Shown: in pieces, positions 9,447-18,585 of the stretch | Numbering within the stretch: position 1 is the first letter of the stretch | Layout of the letters: each line of letters begins with the position of its first letter | Assembly (NCBI GenBank): GCA_040394735.1 | Contig: JBEBRR010000005.1 | Coordinates: 1 to 64,000, forward strand | DNA length: 64,000 bases | Direction: 5' to 3' | Source: Leadbetterella byssophila_A | Lineage (GTDB): Bacteria > Bacteroidota > Bacteroidia > Cytophagales > Spirosomataceae | The notes under the pieces: model-generated | What the model was told of the DNA's origin: nothing | The model's input: the letters and a program-made list of their open reading frames with translations, nothing else | Databases searched by the model: none | Translations under genes and position numbers: made by a program

Positions 9447-9546
9447 AACTGATATTTTGAAACTCAAAGATAGAGGATAATTTCTTATCATGGATCAATG
9501 CCACATAGAAAGGCCCGGCCTTACCTTTGAGAAAAAATTAGGAAAA

Positions 9547-10581
9547 ATGGAATTAGGAATAGGAATGTTCGGTGACCTGGCCTTTGATAAAATTACCGGG
9601 AAGACGCAGGATCCGGGACAAAAGCTCCGGGAGATCCTGGAAGAGATAAAGCTGGCCGACGAAACCGGCCTGGATGTTTTCGGTATCGGAGAGCACCACC
9701 GGCCGGATTATGCGGTCTCCTCGCCGGAAATCCTCCTGGCGGCTGCGGCATCTGTCACCAAAAACATTAAGCTCATGAGCACCGTTACCGTGCTGAGCTC
9801 TGCCGAACCGGTGAATGTGTACCAGAACTTCTCCATGATCGACCTCATCTCTGACGGACGAGCGGAGATCGGTGTGGGAAGAGGAAGCTTTATTGAATCA
9901 TTTCCTCTTTTCGGATATAACCTTAAGGATTACGATACCCTCTTTGAAGAAAAGCTGGACCTTCTCCTGAAGATCAACGCGCAGGAAGAGGTGAGCTGGT
10001 CAGGAAAACTGCGGGCGCCCATGGTGAACCAGACCGTATATCCCCGGGCGGTGAATGAAGGAAAGCTCCCCGTCTGGATCGCAGTAGGCGGTACGCCGGA
10101 GTCGGTTTTCCGGGCTGCCAAACTGGGATTGCCCCTGATTCTGGCCATCATCGGCGGGGTTCCCGCCCAATTTAAGCCCCTGATGGATTTCTATAAGGAG
10201 CAGTACCTTGCCCACGGGCACGATCCGGCCAAAATGCAGACCGGCATTCATTCTCACACGTTTGTAAGCGACGATGAAAATGTTTGTGACGGTTACTTCG
10301 AAAATTACGCCGCCCAGATGAACCGTATCGGAGCATCCAGGGGGTGGGCACCTTACAGTAAGCACCAGTATAACGGCGGCCGTTCCAGAGACGGAGCCCT
10401 GTTTATCGGTGATCCCGCAGCTGTAACCGACAAAATCCTGCATATGCACGAGCTTTTCGGAATCACCCGTTTTATCGGTCATATGGATGTAGGGGCGCCC
10501 GATCATTCCGTGATGATGAAGTCAATAGAACTCTTTGGCACTAAAGTAGCGCCGGAAGTACGGAAAGCCCTGGGCCGGTAA
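9547..10581 (+). CDS. LLM-class flavin-dependent oxidoreductase (luciferase-like monooxygenase)
   Basis: This is an F420/FMN-type TIM-barrel monooxygenase of 344 residues. The first residues MELGIGMFGDLAF and the stretch GLDVFGIGEHHRPDY are the hallmark of the luciferase-like group: beta-1 and the 'EHH' segment at the active site. GRAEIGVGRG is the conserved central loop. I chose the ATG at 9547 over the in-frame ATG at 9490 because the latter adds 19 residues before the first barrel strand. Enzymes of this group oxidise aldehydes, alkanesulfonates or heterocycles; the substrate here is unknown. It is convergent with the transporter gene at 10590. Confidence 0.9.
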   Translation: MELGIGMFGDLAFDKITGKTQDPGQKLREILEEIKLADETGLDVFGIGEHHRPDYAVSSPEILLAAAASVTKNIKLMSTVTVLSSAEPVNVYQNFSMIDLISDGRAEIGVGRGSFIESFPLFGYNLKDYDTLFEEKLDLLLKINAQEEVSWSGKLRAPMVNQTVYPRAVNEGKLPVWIAVGGTPESVFRAAKLGLPLILAIIGGVPAQFKPLMDFYKEQYLAHGHDPAKMQTGIHSHTFVSDDENVCDGYFENYAAQMNRIGASRGWAPYSKHQYNGGRSRDGALFIGDPAAVTDKILHMHELFGITRFIGHMDVGAPDHSVMMKSIELFGTKVAPEVRKALGR

Positions 10582-10589
10582 GTCCCGTT

Positions 10590-11525
10590 TTACCCGCTTT
10601 CCCGTGCATAACTGCCCGCTATTATCCCGATGATCAGGATCTGCAGGGCATGGAAGAGCATCAAAGGCAACAGAATAATCCCTACCGTGGCGGAGCCGCC
10701 CCATAATACCTTTGAAAAAACGGTTCCGTGCACAAGGGATTTTTTTGTGCCGCAGAAAAGCGCGGTGATCCTGTCTTCCCGGTTAAACCCTGACTTTTGA
10801 ACGGTCAGGAAGATCAGCCCGTATACTGCCCAGAAAAGGACGAGCACTCCCAGGCTCAGAAAGGCAAAACTTTTCAGCGGTATACTGCTGAATACGCCGC
10901 TTTCAAAAGAGTGTACAAAACTCTTATAAATGACCAGTAAGATGACCGCCCGATCAAATTTTGTAAAAAAGCCCCTGAACTTCTGTACAAATCTGCCCAG
11001 CCTTTTCTGCAGGAGCAGCCCGGCTACTATGGGAACCAGGATTTCAAAGAGGAGCTTCATGTAAATGGCCGACATATCGCCCCCGGCAGCCCGAAGAAAG
11101 AGGCTCATCCAAAGAGGGGTCACCACGATCCCGATCAGCCCGGAAATGCTGGCATTAAAGATGGCTGCGGGGATATTTCCCCCGGCCAGGGAAACCATCA
11201 CCACAGAAGAGGAAACCGTAGAGGGCAAGGCTGCCAGAAAGAACAGCCCCAGCCATATTTCTTCAGCAGCGAAAAAAGGTTTTACCGCCAGAACCAGCAA
11301 CGGAAACACCCCAAAAGTGAAGGCCTGGATCACCAGGTGAAGCCGGCCGTTACTCAGGCCCGAGCGAATGCCTGCAGGACTGAGCTTCAGCCCGTAAAAG
11401 AAAAATACCAGGGAAATCCCGGCGCTGGCCAGGGTATCAAGGGGAAGTATATGAGCAGGCCCGGGAAAGAAATACGCCAGTCCTACCACCAACAGCAGGA
11501 AAAAGATAAACGGATCGGTCTTCAT
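10590..11525 (-). CDS. Bile acid:sodium symporter (BASS)-family membrane protein
   Basis: This polytopic inner-membrane protein of 311 residues has about ten hydrophobic helices. The segment LPSTVSSSVVMVSLAGGNIPAAIFN, positioned between helices, is typical of the SBF-like (YfeH-type) branch. The start at 11525 (MKTDPFIFFLLL) is preferred to 11576 because the 17 extra codons are basic and proline-rich. Members move organic anions with sodium, but the ligand of this branch is poorly defined. It stands alone, convergent with the monooxygenase gene and 86 bp downstream of accD on the same strand. Confidence 0.88.
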   Translation of the reverse strand: MKTDPFIFFLLLVVGLAYFFPGPAHILPLDTLASAGISLVFFFYGLKLSPAGIRSGLSNGRLHLVIQAFTFGVFPLLVLAVKPFFAAEEIWLGLFFLAALPSTVSSSVVMVSLAGGNIPAAIFNASISGLIGIVVTPLWMSLFLRAAGGDMSAIYMKLLFEILVPIVAGLLLQKRLGRFVQKFRGFFTKFDRAVILLVIYKSFVHSFESGVFSSIPLKSFAFLSLGVLVLFWAVYGLIFLTVQKSGFNREDRITALFCGTKKSLVHGTVFSKVLWGGSATVGIILLPLMLFHALQILIIGIIAGSYARESG

Positions 11526-11611
11526 TCTGAGCTTTCTAAAAAATATAAGGCCGCCGGGCCGTACAGGCCGGACCATACCGTTAAGTTAAAACACCGCTGC
11601 CCTGTATTTTC

Positions 11612-12463
11612 TCAGGAATTCTGCATCATCAGGGTAACCACGGATGACAATTTGTCTTTTAAGTCTTTCCGGTCTACGATAAAATCCAGGAAACCGTGAT
11701 CCAGCACAAACTCGGCGGTCTGGAATCCTTTCGGAAGATCTTTACCAATGGTTTCCTTGATCACCCTTGGTCCGGCAAAACCGATCAGCGAGCCGGGCTC
11801 AGCAATGTTCAGGTCACCCAGCATGGCAAATGAGGCGGTAACACCGCCTGTGGTAGGGTCGGTCAAAAGGGAAATATACGGAATCTTCGCCTCATCCAGC
11901 AGGGCCAGCTTGGCCGAGGTTTTGGCCATCTGCATCAGTGAAAACCCGGCCTCCATCATCCGGGCTCCGCCAGACTTGGAGATCATCAGGAAAGGAGTTT
12001 TGTGCTTCAGGGCATGATCTATCCCGCGGGCTATCTTTTCGCCCACCACAGACCCCATTGAGCCACCAATAAAACTGAAATCCATGCAGGAAACCGTAAA
12101 ATCCAATCCGTTAATCTTTCCGTATACCGTGCGGCAGGCATCTTTTAAACCGGTTTTCTCCACGGTGGCCCTGATCCGGGCAGGATAGGCTTTGGTGTCC
12201 ACGAAGTTCAGCGGATCACCGGAGGTCATATTTTTATCCAGCTCGGTATATTTTCCTTCATCAAAAAGAATCGAAAAATATGCTTCCGAACCTATTTTAT
12301 CATGATAATTGCACTTGGGGCAGGTGTATGCATTTTGCTGATGCTCACGGGTCTGAACCACGTTTTTGCATTCCGGGCACTGATACCACAAACCGTCCGG
12401 GGTTTCCCGCTTCAGCTCTGTAGGAGTACTTATTCCTTTTTCTGTTCTTCTAAACCAAGACAT
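11612..12463 (-). CDS. accD: Acetyl-CoA carboxylase carboxyltransferase subunit beta
   Basis: This is the beta half of the carboxyltransferase that moves CO2 from biotin to acetyl-CoA, the first step of fatty-acid synthesis. It partners AccA, which is not in the window. The 283-aa length is normal. An N-terminal zinc ribbon with Cys29, Cys32, Cys48 and Cys51 (CPEC, CPKC) is followed by the crotonase fold with SKSGGARMMEA, TDPTTGGVTASFA and GFAGPRVIKET, the oxyanion and acyl-CoA binding loops. A TATATTTG box with a TTG 21 bp upstream lies just before the start. Confidence 0.98.
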   Translation of the reverse strand: MSWFRRTEKGISTPTELKRETPDGLWYQCPECKNVVQTREHQQNAYTCPKCNYHDKIGSEAYFSILFDEGKYTELDKNMTSGDPLNFVDTKAYPARIRATVEKTGLKDACRTVYGKINGLDFTVSCMDFSFIGGSMGSVVGEKIARGIDHALKHKTPFLMISKSGGARMMEAGFSLMQMAKTSAKLALLDEAKIPYISLLTDPTTGGVTASFAMLGDLNIAEPGSLIGFAGPRVIKETIGKDLPKGFQTAEFVLDHGFLDFIVDRKDLKDKLSSVVTLMMQNS

Positions 12464-12484
12464 ATACGATCAGGTAATGGGGAA

Positions 12485-12492
12485 CAAATATA
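12485..12492 (-). promoter_or_regulatory. Bacteroidota promoter (-7 TATATTTG) for accD
   Basis: On the minus strand TATATTTG is preceded by a TTG with a 21-bp spacer, a good fit to the -33 TTG / -7 TAnnTTTG pattern. It lies about 22 bp upstream of the accD ATG. Confidence 0.55.
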
Positions 12493-12531
12493 AAGCAAAA
12501 AATAAGTACGATTCAATTTTAATTCGGCAGA

Positions 12532-13557
12532 TTAATGAATTCGCCGGTCATTTTTAAAGTAGGTATTGCTCTGCCGGCCTGAATTCAGGGTCATGATCCC
12601 GAAACCCTGGCGGAGGCCTTGTTCATAATTAATCGTCAGTATATCGCCGTTCCGGAAGATATAACGGCTGTTTTTGCCGTGCATCCGTCCGTTTTGAAAC
12701 CCGCCCTCGTAACGGTCGCCGTTTGCCAGAAATAAAATTCCTGTGCCCGAATATTTCCCTGCCTCAAAGCTGCCGATGTACCGGACCTCTCCCTCTGCCG
12801 AAAACTCACGGCCGTATCCGTGCCGTTTTCCCATATGCCAGTCGCCTTCATAACGATCAAATGTGCGGGAATTAATAGCCGTTCCCCGGCCTTCGGTACA
12901 GTTGCCTTCTATACAACCCACCTTCACTTCTTTTATCACCGGTGTTTCTGCAGGAGCGGCCACCCTGGGATAGAGCTCCCTGGCATTGCTGTAACCGGTT
13001 TCAATGGCTTTGAGCCTTATACTCCGCGGCGGGTGGGAACTGGTGGTATATTCCGGGGTAACACTTTGAATAGCCGACTGCGCCTCCGCTAATGTGGCAC
13101 CCATCTGGTACATCACAAAACCGCTGAATTCATCGGCCTCCAGCTCGCGGTTATGGTCGGAGCCGCCGCTTTTGATGGTGTGCCCCTGCAGGTGATGCCC
13201 GATCTCATGCGCCAGGATGCTCAGCGCTGCCCAGTCGGTTTTCGTAACAGAATTGAGCCTGCTGAAAAAACGGGCATCATACACAATAAGTCTTTCCCCG
13301 TTCCGGGTGGCGGCAAAGCAGTTGTCGGTGTTCGGGCACTCCATTACATAGAAGTTCTGCTTCAGCCCGGAGCGTTTTACAATATTCTCCACGGCCATCG
13401 TCACTTCAGGACGTGTAGTGAAGGCTACCAGATCACAGATCTCCTTTTCATTGATAGTGGTGCCGAAATAGCTCTTCCCCACTACTATTTCAGCTTTTTG
13501 GCAGAAACTGCTTATACCCGGGAAAGCCATAAGAAAAAAAGTCAGGAAAGCTCGCAT
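12532..13557 (-). CDS. Secreted M48-like metalloprotease domain fused to MORN repeats
   Basis: This 341-aa protein has a signal peptide (first 20 residues) and a gluzincin-type domain. The zinc motif HEIGH is at residues 117-121 and the downstream ELEAD at 138-142 supplies the third ligand, as in M48 peptidases. A CxxxxxC pair (Cys74, Cys80) may form a disulfide. From about residue 230, three to four MORN repeats follow (YEGDWHMGKRHGYG, YIGSFEAGKYSGTG, YEGGFQNGRMHG). MORN repeats usually mediate membrane or protein contact. The combination suggests a periplasmic or surface protease held at a membrane by its C-terminus. It is monocistronic, with no known partner beside it. Confidence 0.85.
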   Translation of the reverse strand: MRAFLTFFLMAFPGISSFCQKAEIVVGKSYFGTTINEKEICDLVAFTTRPEVTMAVENIVKRSGLKQNFYVMECPNTDNCFAATRNGERLIVYDARFFSRLNSVTKTDWAALSILAHEIGHHLQGHTIKSGGSDHNRELEADEFSGFVMYQMGATLAEAQSAIQSVTPEYTTSSHPPRSIRLKAIETGYSNARELYPRVAAPAETPVIKEVKVGCIEGNCTEGRGTAINSRTFDRYEGDWHMGKRHGYGREFSAEGEVRYIGSFEAGKYSGTGILFLANGDRYEGGFQNGRMHGKNSRYIFRNGDILTINYEQGLRQGFGIMTLNSGRQSNTYFKNDRRIH

Positions 13558-13690
13558 AGGCCGGAATCGATATGGGAACTAACGACTTTCCCTGAAAAAA
13601 ATTATGCTTTATCCGTTTAAGGAATTAAACCTTTCAACTATAAATATAGTCTAAGCGGTAATTATTCAACATTTAATCCGATTACCCGTT

Positions 13691-14245
13691 ATGAAGACAC
13701 TTACTATTTCATTTCTTCTGTTCATCTCATTTTTTAGTATTCAGGCTCAGGAACTCGCCGGCAGGAAAATCATTCAGGGCTCGTTAGCGGTTAATATCAA
13801 CTCCACAGAAATTCAGGCTGTAAACAGTTATGGTGCTTCTGTGCTGTACGGAAAGATCCGCGAGAACAACACCTACCTGGCATGGGGAGGAACGTTTACT
13901 GCCAACACTAACAGGCTCGACCCCAGTAATATTAATGAACAGCGGTTTCAGGTAGGTCCGGCCGTAGAGTTTGGAAAATTCATTTCGCTGGTGGATCGCT
14001 TATATCTTGCTCCCAATTTGGGAGGGGCCGCCAGGGCCGCTTTCGGGAAGTCTGAAGGGGTACATGTAAGTGCTTATGCCACCCCCTTAAGGTTCATGTA
14101 CCATTTTTCCAATAATTTTATGCTGAGCGCAAGCCTGGGTGCTGCCAGTGTAAGTTTTAGCCAGATTGATAAAAATACCAAGATACAGCTAAACGGCTCC
14201 CTGACCAACAGCACGGGATTCGGTGTATTCTACACGTTTAAGTAA
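13691..14245 (+). CDS. Small outer-membrane beta-barrel protein
   Basis: The first 19 residues (MKTLTISFLLFISFFSIQA) are a signal peptide cut before QELAG. The remaining 165 residues alternate hydrophobic and polar residues, with Gly and aromatic pairs typical of eight-stranded barrels. The chain ends in a phenylalanine-containing strand (GFGVFYTFK), as outer-membrane proteins do. No enzymatic motif is visible. It is a single gene, convergent with pepA 19 bp away. Confidence 0.75.
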   Translation: MKTLTISFLLFISFFSIQAQELAGRKIIQGSLAVNINSTEIQAVNSYGASVLYGKIRENNTYLAWGGTFTANTNRLDPSNINEQRFQVGPAVEFGKFISLVDRLYLAPNLGGAARAAFGKSEGVHVSAYATPLRFMYHFSNNFMLSASLGAASVSFSQIDKNTKIQLNGSLTNSTGFGVFYTFK

Positions 14246-14264
14246 AAAATAGCTTGGAACATCT

Positions 14265-15650
14265 TCACTGTATTTTCTCCAGGTAATCAATCAAAAGCCC
14301 TACTCCGTACCCTGTTGCCGATTTCATGGATCCGAACTCCGAGTCGGCAAAGGCGGTACCTGCAATGTCAAGGTGCGCCCAGGACGGATGCTCCCGTGTG
14401 AATTCTTCCAGGAACTTGGCCGCGTTAATGGCTCCGCCTATCGGAGATCCGGCCAGGTTCTTGAGATCGGCAATATCCGATTTCAGCGCATCTTTATAGT
14501 CATCCCAGTGGGGCATCCGCCATACCTTCTCCCCGGTGCTTAAGCCTGAAGAAAAAAGAGCGCCGGCCAGATCGTCATCAGGTGAGATCAGCGCCGCCGC
14601 CTTATAGCCCAGGCTCATGATGGCATTGCCCGTAAGCGTGGCCAGATCAATCAATACATCTGTTTTATAGCGCTCGGTGATATAGCTCAGCGCATCGGCC
14701 AGGATCAGCCTCCCCTCGGCATCGGTATTGATCACTTCTATCGTTTTTCCGGAATAGGAGCCGATCACATCACCGGGCTTGATGGCATAGCTGTCAATGC
14801 AGTTTTCGGTAATGGGAATGGCCCCTACAAGGTTGACCGGAAGCTTCAGCTTAGCTGCCATCTCGATCGTACCGGCCACCGCTGCCGCCCCGCCCATATC
14901 CGATTTCATGTAATTCATATTGTCGCCGGGCTTCAACGAAACCCCGCCCGTATCAAAGGTCACTCCCTTGCCCACCAGGCCCACTGTCTTCTGAGCGTCA
15001 GGGTGACTGTATTTCAGAATGCAGAATACCGGCGGATTCTCGCGGCTGCCGCGGCCCACACCCAGCAATGCGTGCATACCCAGCTCTTCACAGGCGTTGG
15101 AATCGTATATTTCTACTTCATAACCACTTTCTTTTCCTGCATCTGAAATCCATTGTGACAGCATTTGCGGTGTTTTATAGTTCCCGGGAGCATCCCCCCA
15201 CTTCATGATCCGCATCCGGGTTTCGGCAAAATACCGGCCCCTCAGAATATCTTCTTCACCGGTAATGCCTTCAAAAGAAAAACCTGCCCCCTCATCGTAC
15301 CAGTCGGGCTTCCTTTCACCACTGCTCTTCAACACCCCGATCTCATATTGTCCCAAAGCGATACCCTGACTGATCCCGGATACATATTTTTTGACTTCCT
15401 CTCCTGCGATTTTAATCTCTACGGTACCTTTCAGGAAGCCTTTCTGCTTATAAAAAAAACTCCGGACAGCCCGGATCACCGATGCCTCGTCCTTTTGCTT
15501 CCCCATCCCCAGCACATAGTACCGGTTTCCTTCATTATCAATATAAAAAACCTGTTCGCCTGATTTTCCGGTAAAATTTTCAAGATAGGCGGAAGAAGGT
15601 AAAGCAGAGACCGTATCGGTCCCCTCAAAGACAGGAATAAAAAAGTTCAT
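14265..15650 (-). CDS. pepA: Leucyl aminopeptidase (M17 family)
   Basis: This is a cytosolic di-metal aminopeptidase that releases N-terminal residues. The family signature NTDAEGRL is intact, as are VGKGVTFDTGG (metal and substrate lysine) and the metal-binding KSDMGGAAAV. The C-terminal catalytic domain is complete and the N-terminal domain is short and divergent, as usual in this phylum. The length of 461 residues is slightly below the E. coli enzyme. A TATATTTG box lies 24 bp upstream of the ATG. It may also act in protein turnover linked to the peptidases at 23.6-29.0 kb, but it is not linked to them by operon. Confidence 0.95.
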   Translation of the reverse strand: MNFFIPVFEGTDTVSALPSSAYLENFTGKSGEQVFYIDNEGNRYYVLGMGKQKDEASVIRAVRSFFYKQKGFLKGTVEIKIAGEEVKKYVSGISQGIALGQYEIGVLKSSGERKPDWYDEGAGFSFEGITGEEDILRGRYFAETRMRIMKWGDAPGNYKTPQMLSQWISDAGKESGYEVEIYDSNACEELGMHALLGVGRGSRENPPVFCILKYSHPDAQKTVGLVGKGVTFDTGGVSLKPGDNMNYMKSDMGGAAAVAGTIEMAAKLKLPVNLVGAIPITENCIDSYAIKPGDVIGSYSGKTIEVINTDAEGRLILADALSYITERYKTDVLIDLATLTGNAIMSLGYKAAALISPDDDLAGALFSSGLSTGEKVWRMPHWDDYKDALKSDIADLKNLAGSPIGGAINAAKFLEEFTREHPSWAHLDIAGTAFADSEFGSMKSATGYGVGLLIDYLEKIQ

Positions 15651-15673
15651 TGTACAACGTTTTGATCAAAGCG

Positions 15674-15681
15674 CAAATATA
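15674..15681 (-). promoter_or_regulatory. Bacteroidota -7 box (TATATTTG) for pepA
   Basis: TATATTTG on the minus strand, matching TAnnTTTG, lies 24 bp before the pepA start. Confidence 0.45.
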
Positions 15682-15793
15682 CAGCTGAACGGCAGAAAAT
15701 ACTTCAATTTATTAGATTGTCACCCGGCCAAAGAAGCCATCCACAGGGGGTATTAGTTGTTTAGGGCCTGGAAGCGGGCAGAAAAGTACCGGT

Positions 15794-16297
15794 TCATCGC
15801 CAGCGGTTCAGATAAGGCAGCCAGGTACTTTCAATATTTCCCGAATAATCCCGCACAAACATGACAAAAGTAGGACGGAACGGCTTCTGCTTCAGCGGCA
15901 TCTCTGCCTCCTCAGGAAGGCAGTCACCTTTTTTGGAATTGCAGTTCCGGCAGGCTGCCACCAGGTTATCCCAGCTGGTCTTCCCGCCGCGCGACTTGGG
16001 CAGAACGTGGTCAAGGGTCAGGTCTTTGGAAGACCCGCAGTACTGGCACTGGTGATGATCTCTCTTGAAAATATTCTGGCGGTTAAGTACGATGCTTTTG
16101 TAAGGAACCCTCACGTAACTGTGAAGCCGGATGATGGTGGGCATGGAATAGATGGCCGATACTGTTCTGAGGCATGCTGCGTCTGCTTCTGCAACCATTT
16201 CTGCCTTGTTAAGATACACCAGTAAAAATGCCTTTGGAACCGTACAGACGCTTATCGCGCTGTAATCGGCATTCAGAACTAACACTTGCCGCCCCAT
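15794..16297 (-). CDS. HNH endonuclease family protein
   Basis: This protein of 167 residues has a C-terminal HNH zinc-finger nuclease fold: CQYCG, then LDHVLPKSRGGKTSWDNLV, then CRNCNSKKG. The two CxxC pairs and the DH pair are intact. The N-terminal half (VLNADYSAISVCTVPKAFLLVYLNKAEMV) is the standard extension of a widespread HNH group found outside restriction systems. Its biological role is not established. No methyltransferase or toxin partner is adjacent, so I treat it as a stand-alone housekeeping nuclease. Confidence 0.9.
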   Translation of the reverse strand: MGRQVLVLNADYSAISVCTVPKAFLLVYLNKAEMVAEADAACLRTVSAIYSMPTIIRLHSYVRVPYKSIVLNRQNIFKRDHHQCQYCGSSKDLTLDHVLPKSRGGKTSWDNLVAACRNCNSKKGDCLPEEAEMPLKQKPFRPTFVMFVRDYSGNIESTWLPYLNRWR

Positions 16298-16489
16298 GTA
16301 AAGTTTAGGATTGTTTTTCTGCTACCCGAAATTAACAGCTATTTTTTATTTTACCAAACAATAGAAAAAAATTAATAATCCTTTGATAAACAATATTCTA
16401 CTATCCTGGCAGGGTGCACAAAGACCTGCGGATCAGCGCTATTCGTCACAAAACTGTTAAAACGCATGGAATAATGACATGAATAGTTG

Positions 16490-16497
16490 TATTTTTG
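16490..16497 (+). promoter_or_regulatory. Bacteroidota -7 box (TATTTTTG) for the GHMP kinase
   Basis: TATTTTTG matches TAnnTTTG and ends 53 bp before the ATG at 16551. Because transcription would start downstream of 16479, it rules against the longer 5' reading frame. Confidence 0.45.
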
Positions 16498-16550
16498 ACC
16501 CCTACTTATTTCACCCGGAACAGATATCCGGTCCTTTTTTATTGCTTTGT

Positions 16551-17615
16551 ATGAAAATTTCGACTCCCGGCAGGATCTGTCTTTTCGGAGAACATCAGGA
16601 TTACCTGGGCTTGCCTGTAATTGCTGCCGCCATTTCGCGGAGAATCAACGTTTCCGGCGAAAAAAGAACAGATAACAAGATCCATATCCACATGCCGGAT
16701 ATTCAGTCTGAAGAAGTATTCCTGCTGGAAGCTGATTTAAGGTATACCCGGCAAAGGGACTATTTCAAGTCTGCCATCAACGTGCTTCGCCGGCACGGAT
16801 ACCGTTTTGAAAATGGCTTTGAGGTTCATGTGAACGGAAATATCCCCATTAATTCAGGGACCTCCAGCTCATCCGCCCTGCTGGTGTCCTGGATTCACTT
16901 TCTTACCCGGATGGCTACTGTAAAGCCCGTGGAAGCCGCAACCCGGTTCGATATCGGTAAATATGCCGTGGAAGCTGAAGTGCTGGAGTTTGGCGAGCCC
17001 GGCGGGATGATGGATCAGTATTCCACCGCATTGGGAAATATCATGTATCTTGAAACGGTGCCCGAACCTATGGCGTTGTCCTACCCGGTTAAACTCGGAA
17101 CTTTTGTACTTGGAGATTCCCTTGAGCCCAAGGATACGCTGGGCATACTCAAGCACGTAAAATTCGGCATGCTCGATATTATCCGCCAGCTCAATGAGCG
17201 GGAAGCGTTTGACCTTCATACCTTCCCGGCGGAAGAAGCCGGCCGTTTCCGGTCAGAGCTCTCCGAAGAGCAGTTCAGGCTGCTGGAGGGTAATCTTTCC
17301 GACCGGGATATCCTTCGCGAAGCAAGAACCATGTTTGCGGAAAACGACATCGATAAAAACAGGATCGGAGCCCTGCTCACCCTGCATCAGGACAGCCTCC
17401 GGGATGCCAAAAAAGTATCTACTCCCAAGATCAACCGCATGATAGAGGCTTCTCTGAAAGCCGGTGCCCTGGGAGCCAAGATCAACGGATCAGGCGGCGG
17501 CGGATGCATGTTTGCCTATGCTCCCCATAACCCCGAAGCCGTGGCAGAAGCCATCGAGCGGGAGGGCGGGAAGCCCTATATCATTGAAGTAGACGAGGGC
17601 ACCCGGATGGAGTAA
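16551..17615 (+). CDS. GHMP-family sugar kinase (galactokinase-like)
   Basis: This ATP-dependent small-molecule kinase of 354 residues begins directly with the sugar-kinase signature MKISTPGRICLFGEHQDYLG. The ATP-binding loop is NIPINSGTSSSSAL, and the C-terminal motif is GAKINGSGGGGCMFAYAP. All three GHMP motifs are intact. The first motif resembles galactokinase (GEHxDY), but LGLPV replaces the usual galactose-contact residues, so the sugar may differ. The in-frame ATG at 16479 is rejected because it precedes the predicted promoter. It is convergent with the mscS gene, 1 bp apart. Confidence 0.85.
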   Translation: MKISTPGRICLFGEHQDYLGLPVIAAAISRRINVSGEKRTDNKIHIHMPDIQSEEVFLLEADLRYTRQRDYFKSAINVLRRHGYRFENGFEVHVNGNIPINSGTSSSSALLVSWIHFLTRMATVKPVEAATRFDIGKYAVEAEVLEFGEPGGMMDQYSTALGNIMYLETVPEPMALSYPVKLGTFVLGDSLEPKDTLGILKHVKFGMLDIIRQLNEREAFDLHTFPAEEAGRFRSELSEEQFRLLEGNLSDRDILREARTMFAENDIDKNRIGALLTLHQDSLRDAKKVSTPKINRMIEASLKAGALGAKINGSGGGGCMFAYAPHNPEAVAEAIEREGGKPYIIEVDEGTRME

Positions 17616-17616
17616 C

Positions 17617-18396
17617 TCAGAGCGTACCCAGCCTCTGCTTTACCTCTTCATTCAGGTAGTCTTCCACTTCGCCGGTGTCTCCGGGGGCGCACCAGGCCTT
17701 CACTGAATAGACGATGATCCCCCAGTCTTCCGAGTTAAGGGAAACCCGCGGCGGTGGCGAGGTATGGATCTTTTTATTCTGAGCGCATACTTCCAGGATA
17801 GTACTTTTTACCTTCGTAATATTCTTCTCGCTGGGTACCTTGAAGTTCAGCTCTACACGTAACTCCCCGTTTCCGGAGATATTCGTGATCGGATTAGAGG
17901 TAATGGAGTTGTTCGGAATGATCACCCGCTTGTTCTCCTTGGTGCGAAGAACCGTATTGAAGATCAGGATTTCCGTCACCACGCCTGTGTACCCGGCAAT
18001 GATCACACTGTCTCCGATCTGGTAAGGCTTAAAGGCCAGGATCATCACCCCACTGGCAAAATTGGAAAGATTTCCCTGCATGGCCAGTCCCACGGCAAGT
18101 CCGGCACCTCCCAGCAATGCCACAAATGAGGTGGTCTCAATACCGAATTTAGCCGCCGCACTGATCAGCACCATGATCTTGATCAGGATGGAGATCAGTG
18201 AACCCATGAAGGGTATCACATTGGGATTAACGTTTCTCCGCTCTAAAATGGTTTTGAGCCAGCCTCTCATGTGGTTGGCCAGCCAGAAACCCACAATCAG
18301 CGTTAACAGCGTGAGCGCGATTTTAGGCATATAGGCCCACGCCACCGACAGAAGCTTTTCAATAAGATGTTCAGGATTTGCCAGGAGTGTATTCAT
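17617..18396 (-). CDS. MscS-type small-conductance mechanosensitive channel
   Basis: This inner-membrane channel opens under tension and protects from osmotic downshock. The 259-aa protein has three predicted helices. The pore helix TM3 is clear from GGAGLAVGLAMQGNLSNFASGV, with the alternating Gly/Ala packing of MscS. The beta domain follows (GDSVIIAGYTGVVTEI, RVIIPNNSITSNPI), then the alpha/beta cytoplasmic cage. The ATG at 18396 is used; a TTG three codons earlier is possible. The gene stands alone. Confidence 0.95.
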   Translation of the reverse strand: MNTLLANPEHLIEKLLSVAWAYMPKIALTLLTLIVGFWLANHMRGWLKTILERRNVNPNVIPFMGSLISILIKIMVLISAAAKFGIETTSFVALLGGAGLAVGLAMQGNLSNFASGVMILAFKPYQIGDSVIIAGYTGVVTEILIFNTVLRTKENKRVIIPNNSITSNPITNISGNGELRVELNFKVPSEKNITKVKSTILEVCAQNKKIHTSPPPRVSLNSEDWGIIVYSVKAWCAPGDTGEVEDYLNEEVKQRLGTL

Positions 18397-18494
18397 AACC
18401 TGCAAAGTAAAGAAAACCTGATGGAAAACCCGGAATCATTCCGCTGATTGTCAGAAAATTATTCCTGATACTTCATAAATAAATTTAAAACGTC

Positions 18495-18502
18495 TATCTT
18501 TG
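18495..18502 (+). promoter_or_regulatory. Bacteroidota -7 box (TATCTTTG) for rpsA
   Basis: TATCTTTG is a full match to TAnnTTTG, 83 bp upstream of the chosen rpsA start. It leaves a leader of about 80 nt that could carry translational control. Confidence 0.55.
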
Positions 18503-18585
18503 CAGTCCTTTTGAAAAGGAACTTATTATCTAATTAAATTTCAGCAGGATAGCCCGGTCTGCTGATGTACACAGGGCACATTTTT

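Noticed and set aside
15794..16297. HNH endonuclease as a restriction or homing element.
   Set aside because: There is no methyltransferase partner, intron or intein boundary, and the N-terminal extension matches a widespread stand-alone HNH group.
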